Source: Omnitrophica WOR_2 bacterium RBG_13_41_10 (GTDB lineage: Bacteria > Omnitrophota > Gorgyraeia > Gygaellales > Profunditerraquicolaceae). From it: a DNA stretch of 14,469 bases. Where the stretch lies: contig MHGH01000001.1 in the NCBI GenBank assembly GCA_001805465.1, positions 50,250 to 64,718 of the forward strand. Direction: 5' to 3'. The notes beneath the pieces were generated by a model. It made no database searches and was not told the origin of the DNA. It saw nothing but the letters and a program-made list of their open reading frames with translations. Position 1 is the stretch's first letter; every line of letters starts with the position of its first letter. This document shows, piece after piece, positions 5,498-12,600 of this stretch. A program made the translations under genes and the position numbers.

Positions 5498-6997
5498 ATG
5501 AAAAATTTAAAATTTAAAATCAAAATATTACTAATTATCACAACTTTTATATTATGTGCTTGGAATATTTCTGCCGAAGAAGCAAAACCCGAAGGAGAAC
5601 AGGCAGTAAAGAGTGAATTGATTTCGTTAGACCTAAAAGGGGTGGATATTCTCGAAGTCTTTAAACTGCTTGCCACTAAGACAGGTCTAAATATTGTGCC
5701 GACAAAAAATGTCACCGGCCGGATTAACTTATTTATCAATAATGTTTCTTTTGAAGATGCGCTGGATATAATTATTACTAGTAATGATTTAGCTAGCGAC
5801 AGAAAAGGCGGTATCATTAATATCATGACGGCTAGCGAATACCAGGCCCTTTACGGTGAAAAATATCAAGAGAAAGCCCAGGTGTTAAGCTTTAAACTGA
5901 AATATGCCAAACCCAAAGATATACTGGCTGCTTTAAATAATTTAAAAAGCGCAATAGGCAGAGTAATTGTTGATGAAGCTAGCGGCACAGTGATTTTGAT
6001 AGATAGTCCGGAAAATATCAAAGAAATGCAAAAGGTAACCGAAGAGCTTGACCGGCCGTTAGTTACTAAAGTATTTGATTTAAATTATGCCAAAGCTGAA
6101 GATGTAGAGGCAAAACTTACTAAGTTAGCAAGCAGCACTTCCTTGACAGTGCAGGTAGATAAGCGCACCAACAAAGTTATTGTTACTGACCTGCCGGATA
6201 AAGTAAAAGAGATGAGTAAGATGGTAACAGAGTTTGATGAGCCATCCTTACAGGTGCTCATTCAAACAGAGATCTGGCAGCTTTCTTTATATGATAGGTT
6301 TAAAAGAGGCATAGATTGGGAGAAGTTATTCAAAAGCTTTTACGACCTTGATTTTAAAGGTAAGTTTCCTTTGGGATTGGCAACAGATGCAGTGCGCCAG
6401 GAGATTTCTATAGGCAGCATTCCCCAAGATAAATTTAATGCTGTTTTTCAACTCTTACAGACCTACGGTAAGACCGAGATTCTGTCCCGTCCGCATATCG
6501 CCGTAGTAGATAACGAAGAGGCGAAAATTTTAGTAGGTTCCAAAGAGGCATTTATTACCGCTACAGTCAGCCAGGCAGAGTCTTCTACTACTACCGCAGA
6601 GTCCGTAAGCTTTATTGATGTAGGGGTAAAATTAAATGTTTCCCCTAAAATTTCTAAAGACGGCTTTATCACTATGAAGATAAAACCGGAAGTTTCTTCG
6701 GTAAGAGAAACTTTAACCACTACTTCCGGTACACAGGTACCGATTGTAGAGACTGCAGAAGCAGAGACTACGGTAAGGGTAAAAGACGGCACTACCATTA
6801 TGATTGCCGGGTTGATAAAGGAAAAAAGGACCGAAGACAGGAGCGAGCTACCGGTATTATCTAAAATACCTCTATTAGGGTGGCTGTTTGGAAAGCTGGA
6901 AATAGGGCCGTTAAGCGAACCGCGCAGGAATGAATTAATAATTTGTATTACCCCCAAGATTATTAGTGGAGAGGGGGGTACTTTAACAGGAAAATAA
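5498..6997 (+). CDS. Secretin 2 (paralogue of secretin 1)
   Basis: Read from ATG 5498 the product is 499 residues with a basic Sec signal peptide (MKNLKFKIKILLIITTFI). The in-frame ATG at 5486 adds only MLEK and lies inside the heptamer repeat; both starts have weak GGA ribosome sites, so the choice is tentative. Domain order matches secretin 1 throughout: STN/N0 (SLDLKGVDILEVFKLLATKT), two N1-type subdomains, and a C-domain with ILSRPHIAVVDNEEAKILVG, the signature VPIVETAEAETTVRVKDG, ELPVLSKIPLLGWLFG and ELIICITPKII. Near-identical blocks such as ISKDGFITMKI-PEVSSVRE show tandem duplication followed by divergence, strongest at both ends and in the loop around residues 300-312 (numbered from 5486). 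The two could form separate channels or a mixed ring. The following TPR gene starts directly after its TAA. Confidence 0.95.
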   Translation: MKNLKFKIKILLIITTFILCAWNISAEEAKPEGEQAVKSELISLDLKGVDILEVFKLLATKTGLNIVPTKNVTGRINLFINNVSFEDALDIIITSNDLASDRKGGIINIMTASEYQALYGEKYQEKAQVLSFKLKYAKPKDILAALNNLKSAIGRVIVDEASGTVILIDSPENIKEMQKVTEELDRPLVTKVFDLNYAKAEDVEAKLTKLASSTSLTVQVDKRTNKVIVTDLPDKVKEMSKMVTEFDEPSLQVLIQTEIWQLSLYDRFKRGIDWEKLFKSFYDLDFKGKFPLGLATDAVRQEISIGSIPQDKFNAVFQLLQTYGKTEILSRPHIAVVDNEEAKILVGSKEAFITATVSQAESSTTTAESVSFIDVGVKLNVSPKISKDGFITMKIKPEVSSVRETLTTTSGTQVPIVETAEAETTVRVKDGTTIMIAGLIKEKRTEDRSELPVLSKIPLLGWLFGKLEIGPLSEPRRNELIICITPKIISGEGGTLTGK

Positions 6998-7741
6998 ATG
7001 GCCCGTAAGGCTTTGCTTATTATTATTTTTTTGCTAGTGATTTTATATGCCGTAGGCATAAGCTGGCTCTTTTTAAATACCTATAATAAGAATAAACAAC
7101 TATCCGAAAGCACAGAAGAAAGCTCCAGCTTTAAAAAGAAATTACAAGAAGAACTTTCAACATTAAATTTATCGCAAGAAGCCTTGCGTAAAGAAAACGA
7201 ACAATTAAAAAGCGAAAGTTTTAATTATCTAAAGAAACAGAAAGAATTGGATGAGGCCATAGAAAAATTAAGCGCTGAATTAAAAAAACGTATCGCTAAA
7301 AATAATGATTTAGAAAAAGAGCTGCAAGTAAAGAGAGGGGATTTGCAAAAGTTAAAAGCAGAAAATGAAAGCTTGCTTAGGGTAAATGAGTTTACAGGAA
7401 ATGTGCAGGTCAGGAAGCAACAGGAAAAGATTATGGTCTTAGAGAAAGATTTAACCGGCTCTAAAGAAAAAGCAAGAATACAAGAGGCGCTTTTACATTA
7501 TAATTTAGGGGTGGCTTATACTAAGGAGAAGAACTTCGAGATGGCCTTAGATGAATACCGTAAGGCCCTAAAGCTTAACCCTAAAGATCCGGATACTTAT
7601 TATAATTTAGCCATTCTTTACGATGATTGTTACAAGAATCCCAAGCGGGCAATTGAAAACTATAAGAAATACTTAGGGTTACGGCCAAATGCCCCGGATT
7701 TAGATGAGGTAAAAGAGTGGATTTCGCGGCTGGAACAGTAA
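6998..7741 (+). CDS. Membrane-anchored coiled-coil protein with C-terminal TPR repeats
   Basis: 247 residues. An N-terminal membrane helix (about 4-26, ALLIIIFLLVILYAVGISWL) has no signal cleavage site I can see and probably serves as an inner-membrane anchor. A long Lys/Glu/Leu-rich coiled coil follows (about 30-160), then two TPR units: ALLHYNLGVAYTKEKNFEMA starting near 164, and DTYYNLAILYDDCYKNPKRA starting near 199, closing with NYKKYLGLRPNAP. TPR proteins beside secretins often act as assembly partners in the manner of PilF/PilW pilotins, but those are lipoproteins and this one is not, so the partner role is only inferred. The ATG abuts the secretin 2 stop and is preceded by AGGAAA. It is the last gene of the operon; no hairpin terminator with a T-tract follows. 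Confidence 0.85.
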   Translation: MARKALLIIIFLLVILYAVGISWLFLNTYNKNKQLSESTEESSSFKKKLQEELSTLNLSQEALRKENEQLKSESFNYLKKQKELDEAIEKLSAELKKRIAKNNDLEKELQVKRGDLQKLKAENESLLRVNEFTGNVQVRKQQEKIMVLEKDLTGSKEKARIQEALLHYNLGVAYTKEKNFEMALDEYRKALKLNPKDPDTYYNLAILYDDCYKNPKRAIENYKKYLGLRPNAPDLDEVKEWISRLEQ

Positions 7742-7742
7742 C

Positions 7743-7772
7743 TGTTTGACACCAAAATTTTATGTCTGACAC
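7743..7772 (+). repeat. Pair of 10-bp direct repeats (TGTYTGACAC), 20 bp apart
   Basis: TGTTTGACAC (7743-7752) and TGTCTGACAC (7763-7772) differ at one base and start exactly 20 bp apart, about two helical turns. The second touches the -35 box of the promoter for the RAYT-like gene. It could be a regulator-binding pair, or a remnant of the TGTC-GACA type repeats often seen around RAYT genes. Confidence 0.55.
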
Positions 7773-7801
7773 TTGAAAAAGCGGAGTTTTTATGCTATAC
7801 T
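7773..7801 (+). promoter_or_regulatory. Sigma70-like extended -10 promoter of the RAYT-like gene
   Basis: TTGAAA (7773-7778) and TATACT (7796-7801) have a 17-bp spacer, and TGC precedes the -10 (extended -10 motif). The predicted start of transcription is near 7808, leaving a leader of about 25 nt with AAGAGGTG (7821-7828) ahead of the ATG at 7833. It is the best-matching promoter in the window, and no other is seen before the two downstream propeller genes. Confidence 0.75.
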
Positions 7802-7832
7802 CTCTATTAGAAGATAGAAAAAGAGGTGTAAA

Positions 7833-8660
7833 ATGAGAGAACCGCGGGTTTATTTAGATCAGGGAGTATATTATACGACTGCAAAGGCAGGAAATAATGA
7901 ACTGCTCTTCCGCGATGATAAGGATTACGAGTATTTTATGGAGCTGTTGCGCAGCCGCAAAGAAAAATATAATTTTATCCTTTATGCCTTTTGTTTATTG
8001 CCTGGCCATTATCATCTTTTGATAGAAACTAAAGACAAAAATATTTCCAAAATCATGCAGGCCATTAATACCAGCTACAGCCTTTATTTTAATAACAAAT
8101 ATAAACGCCAAGGCCATCTTTTACAAGGTCGCTTTGGAATGCAAGCCGTGAGTAAAGATGCCACACTTTTGGAATTAACCTGCCATATACATTTAAATCC
8201 TTTGAAGCTTGGCCTGGTAAAGACAATAGAGGAGTATCGTTTTAGCAGTTACCCGGAATATATCACCCAAAGCGATAATCCATTAACTGACTATGCATTT
8301 GCGCTTTCTTTTTTAGGGTCGCAAGAGGCCAAAGAAATATTAAGGAATAAATATAGGGAGCTTCTTAAAGAAGAAGCAGCGAAAGAACCGATAGGTATCG
8401 TGGCACAGGCCGAAGAAATCATAGAGCAAAAAAAAATGAGCCCGCGGGCATTAATTGGCATAGGTTCAGGCCTGATGATTGGTTTAAGTTTAGCGCTTTT
8501 TATGCTCAGGAATACAGCTATTAAGAACGCCAGTGAACACCGGCAAAATAAAAATATAGCCAGAGAAAGAAATGACATAGTGAATTTGCCGGATGGCCTA
8601 CCCGGTATTATCAGTGACCAGAATCAGCAAAAGCAGGCGTGGGAACTATGGAAAAACTAA
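7833..8660 (+). CDS. RAYT/Y1 (IS200-like) transposase-family protein lacking the usual catalytic Tyr, with C-terminal membrane helix
   Basis: Residues 1-165 match the RAYT/Y1 transposase domain step by step: YAFCLLPGHYHLLIET at 51-66 with the His-x-His metal motif (His59, His61), ISKIMQAINTSYSLYFN at 71-87, GHLLQGRFG at 94-102, LNPLKLGLV at 121-129 and FSSYPEY at 137-143. In most relatives the block before LNP reads R-Y-I-H-L-N-P, and the Tyr is the nucleophile that attacks DNA (equivalent to Tyr115 of E. coli TnpA-REP). Here it reads C-H-I-H-L-N-P, with His118 from CAT, one base from TAT. A predicted membrane helix at about 205-225 and a polar tail of 50 residues follow. Active transposition is therefore doubtful; a retained DNA-binding or structural role is possible, as is a decaying gene. 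The frame is intact, has a good promoter, and overlaps the next gene by 13 bp. Confidence 0.88.
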   Translation: MREPRVYLDQGVYYTTAKAGNNELLFRDDKDYEYFMELLRSRKEKYNFILYAFCLLPGHYHLLIETKDKNISKIMQAINTSYSLYFNNKYKRQGHLLQGRFGMQAVSKDATLLELTCHIHLNPLKLGLVKTIEEYRFSSYPEYITQSDNPLTDYAFALSFLGSQEAKEILRNKYRELLKEEAAKEPIGIVAQAEEIIEQKKMSPRALIGIGSGLMIGLSLALFMLRNTAIKNASEHRQNKNIARERNDIVNLPDGLPGIISDQNQQKQAWELWKN

Positions 8661-9640
8661 AGAGTGTCACTATATTATTGGTGGGGATATTATGCATTTC
8701 TCTTTCCTCTATATATACTAGCAAAATAGGGGCTGAAGTAGAGAAAAGCGCGAAAGTTTCTTATAAGATATTCTATTCCGGTAATGGCGGCGCTCCAAAT
8801 TGGCGTATCTTTTCTACCACTTTGAGTGAAAATAAAAAAGAAGGAGAGAGGCGCCTGGCGATTGATTTAGGGCCAGCCGGAACTTTAGATTCGGCACATG
8901 CTTTTAGCCAAGGTGTGGTGAAAGAAAAGAACGGCTACGTGATGTATTACGGCGGCTACGACGGAAATAACTGGCGGATTTTAAGGGCGATATCGGTGGA
9001 CGGCATAAATTGGCTGAAACAGGGGGTTTGCCTTAATTTAGGAACAACAGGTACTTTTGATTCTGTGCATATTCTTTATCCTTATGTGCTCAAAGAAGAA
9101 GGCCTTTATAAGATGTATTATGCGGCTTATGACGGAAATTATTGGCGCATTGGCTATGCGGTATCCGCAGACGGTGTCATTTTTAAAGAGAGACAGCCGG
9201 TCTTAGCGATGGGCACAGCAGGCGCCTTAGATTCTGATTATGTGCATACGCCGGTGGTAATTAAGCAAGGCAGTATCTACGTGATGTATTATGCTGGTTT
9301 TGGCGGCACCACGCCTCGCGCTTGGCGGATTATGCGCGCTACTTCAGCCGACGGAATAAATTGGATAAAACAGGGTTTAGCTTTGGATAGAGGAAGTAAT
9401 ATAGAGCCGGACTCCAATAATCTGCTTTGCGGCTCAGCGACCTACTCAGGCGGGCTTTATACTTTATGGTATTGGGCACAAGGAACGAATTGGAGAATTC
9501 TTTATGCTATTTCAGAAAACGGTATTGACTGGCAAAAAAAAGGTGTTATTCTAGATTTAGGCCCCAGCCGTTCGTTAGATAGTAAAGGGCTGGTGGTACC
9601 GGCAGTGATCGCAGAAAAAGTTGGAGAAAAGGTGCAATAA
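8648..9640 (+). CDS. Secreted five-repeat beta-propeller protein (GH43/GH32-like fold)
   Basis: From ATG 8648 the product is 330 residues; an in-frame GTG at 8639 would add three. GTGGGA lies just upstream of the ATG. Residues 1-28 look like a Sec signal peptide. The rest is five repeats of 57-59 residues, each with a strand pair of the type MYYAGxDGxxWRI, then AxSxDGINW and a linker LGxxGTxDS. Repeat cores start near residues 42, 99, 156, 213 and 272. Five regular blades with a Tyr/Trp core match the fold of glycoside hydrolases such as GH43, GH32 and GH130. I cannot assign the three catalytic acids confidently, because the repeats are unusually even; it could equally be a non-enzymatic binding protein. 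The gene overlaps the end of the RAYT-like gene and stands 11 bp before the kelch gene, so the three probably share one transcript. Confidence 0.75.
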   Translation: MEKLKSVTILLVGILCISLSSIYTSKIGAEVEKSAKVSYKIFYSGNGGAPNWRIFSTTLSENKKEGERRLAIDLGPAGTLDSAHAFSQGVVKEKNGYVMYYGGYDGNNWRILRAISVDGINWLKQGVCLNLGTTGTFDSVHILYPYVLKEEGLYKMYYAAYDGNYWRIGYAVSADGVIFKERQPVLAMGTAGALDSDYVHTPVVIKQGSIYVMYYAGFGGTTPRAWRIMRATSADGINWIKQGLALDRGSNIEPDSNNLLCGSATYSGGLYTLWYWAQGTNWRILYAISENGIDWQKKGVILDLGPSRSLDSKGLVVPAVIAEKVGEKVQ

Positions 9641-9651
9641 AGGAACGCAAG

Positions 9652-12600
9652 ATGAAACGAGCACTTAAATCCATAATATTAGGAATTACAGGACTGGCAA
9701 TAAGCGGCTTAGTTTTCTTAGGAACCTTTGCCAGCGTTAATGAGTTGTCTCCTAAGCCTACAGGTTCTCTTGTGAGCAAGTTAGAGATTAAAACAAGAGA
9801 GGATTTATTGGCTTTTGCCGAGAAGTTTTTGCCGGAGGCAGCAGAAGGAAAAATTACCCAAGAAAATAAGGCCTACATTTATAAGAGTTTTTCTGAAGAA
9901 GATAAGCCCAGCCTTGATAAAGAAAATAATCTCGGACAAATGAAGTTTGAGGCAACCTTTGCCGAGGATGCGCTGCGGCTCTGGTTTAAGCGCGATGACT
10001 CTGCATTCGGAATAGGAATGGCGGCTGAGTTCTTTAAGCAATTTGCGCCGGCAAAAGTTAAGAATAACCGCATTGTTTATAATCATCTAAAAAAGAAGAT
10101 AAGCCTGGTTTATACGCCTTTGGCTGAAGGCATAAGGGAAGATATTTTGGTAGCCAAGGCAAAAGATTTAGAGCGTTTTAATTTAAGCTGGTTATTAGAA
10201 CTAGGCCAATACTTGGAAGCAAAACTTCAGCCCGACGGCGCAATCGCTATTTATGGGCCAGAGCAATATCTCTCGGGCAATATCCAGATCAGTGATGAGA
10301 AGAGCGCGCAGTTGATTGAAAAGGCAAGGCAAAATGCTGCTAAGGACCAGCTTTTATATCAGATTCCTCTGCCAATAGTCAGAGAGGCCAATGGCAAAGA
10401 GAATAAGGATATTGCCAGTTATAAGCTGGAAGAAAAGAAACTGACACTGGCGGTTAAAGGATACAAAGATTTAATTTATCCCATCAGCATAGACCCTTCG
10501 ATAGAAATAAGCACAACTGCAGAGTTTTGGTCTGCGGGTAATAATGAAGGGATGATTTCTTCTTCTACTGCTGACCAGATTACCCGCGAAAAGGCAATAG
10601 GAGGAGCGGTTGGCAGTACTTGGAGTTACGCTTTATCTCTTCCCACAGCAAGGTCTAGAGCTGCCTCTGTAGCCTACAATGGCTATCTTTATGTGACAGG
10701 TGGTTATGACGGCAGTAGTTATAGCAGCGTCCAATACGCTTCTATTAGCAGCGTTGACGGCTCATTGGGTGCCTGGTGGACCACTACTTCTTTTGCTGCG
10801 GCAAGATATAGCCATAACTCTGTGGCCTACAATGGCTATCTCTATGTGATGGGCGGGACTGATAAGGACGGTTTTTTTATGAGCAATATCCAATACGCTT
10901 CTATTAGCAGCGTTGACGGCTCATTGGGTGCCTGGTGGACCACTACTTCTCTTACTACGGCAAGAACACAATTAGACTCTGTTGCCTACAATGGCTATCT
11001 TTATGTGACAGGTGGTTATGACGGCACTGACACTCTCACCAGCGTGGAATATGCTCCTGTTAATGCTGATGGCTCAATTGGTAGCTGGGTAACCAGCCCT
11101 AACTCTTTTACTACTCCACGGTCTGCTCATTCCTCTGTGGCCTACAATGGCTATCTTTATGTGATCGGTGGAGATACGAGCTATGAAGCAAGTCCAACAA
11201 GCGAAACCTCCAGTGTGGAATATGCCTCCATATCTAGCGACGGCTCCATCGGCACCTGGACAACAACCACTACTCTTTCTGGATTAAGGGCATACTACGC
11301 CTCTGTTGCCTACAATGGCTATCTTTATGTGATGGGCGGATGGGATGGCAGTAGTTATTTAAGCAGCGTCCAATGCGCTCCCATCAACAGTAACGGTAGT
11401 TTAGGCAGTTGGCAGGCCGCTACCTTTCTTACTACGGCAAGGGGTTTACATTCCTCTGTGGCCTATAACGGCTATCTTTATGTCATTGGTGGTAGTGGTG
11501 CTTTTGTTATATCTACTGTCCAATATGCTTCTATTAACGATATTCAAGGCGCGCTGGGCAGCTGGGCAATTATTTCTTCTTTTCCTACAATAAGATCTTT
11601 ACATTCCTCTGTGGCCTACAACGGCTATCTCTATGTCATTGGTGGTTATGCTGGTGTTTCCGATATAACCTTTAGTAGCATCGAATACGCTCCTATCAAT
11701 GCCGACGGTAGTTTAGGCAGTTGGTCCTCCACTACCTCTCTTACGACGGGAAGATATAGCCCTGCCTCTGTGGCCTACAATGGCTATCTCTATGTGATGG
11801 GAGGATGGAATGGCACCAACGCTATTAGTAACGTGGAATACGCTCCTATATATTACGATGGCACTATTGGCAGTTGGCTACCAACAAGTCCTTTAGTGGT
11901 AGCAAGGAGGCTGCATTCCTCTGTGGCCTACAACGGCTATCTTTATGTGACTGGTGGTACGCTTTCCAGCGTAGAATACGCTCCTATTAACGCCAACGGT
12001 ACAGTAGAGAGTTGGCTACCAACCACGACTTTGCCAGAATCACTATCCCAGAACGCCTCTGTGGCCTACAACGGCTATCTTTATGTCCTCGGCGGGACAA
12101 GTAGCAATGACGTTTATTACAATTCTATTAATACTGATGGCTCCCTCGGTGCTACTTGGTTCGCTACTACGGATCTTCCTCTTGCCTCAACAACGGGTAA
12201 TTTTGCAGTGGCTTACAACGGTTATCTTTATCTGATAGATGGTGGTAGCACTACTGGTAGGGTCGATTACGCTCCTATACAGAGCAGCGGCGCTCTTGGC
12301 AGTTGGGTATCAACAAATTCTTTATTACTACCAAGGAGGTTCCATTCCTCTGTGGCCTACAACGGCTATCTTTATGTGACTGGAGGAATAGTTGACGGTA
12401 CTTATTCTTCTACTGTGGAATATGCTCCCATTATTAAGCGCGGCGGGACATTAGGCAGCTGGAATACTACTACTTCTCTTGTTTCCTCAACTAGTAGTAT
12501 CGCCGCTGTCGCTTACAACGGTTATCTTTATGTTACAGGGGGAAATTATCTTGCGCCGCGAGATTGGGTTGATATAGCTTCCATCAATAGCAACGGAACT

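Noticed and set aside
4960..5826. Long minus-strand frame of 288 codons over the junction of the two secretin genes
   Set aside because: It lies opposite strong secretin coding sequence in both genes, has no recognisable domain and its codon pattern mirrors the + strand. The same holds for the shorter minus-strand frames at 3883-4158, 4318-4638 and 6463-7059.
7746..7751. TTGACA as the -35 box of the RAYT promoter
   Set aside because: No -10-like hexamer lies 16-18 bp downstream; TTGAAA at 7773 with TATACT at 7796 is a better pair.
9546..10086. Minus-strand frames (9546-9779, 9805-10086, 9879-10073) near the start of the kelch gene
   Set aside because: The + strand carries the ends of one good gene and the start of another with signal peptide and ribosome site; the minus-strand products show no domain or signal.
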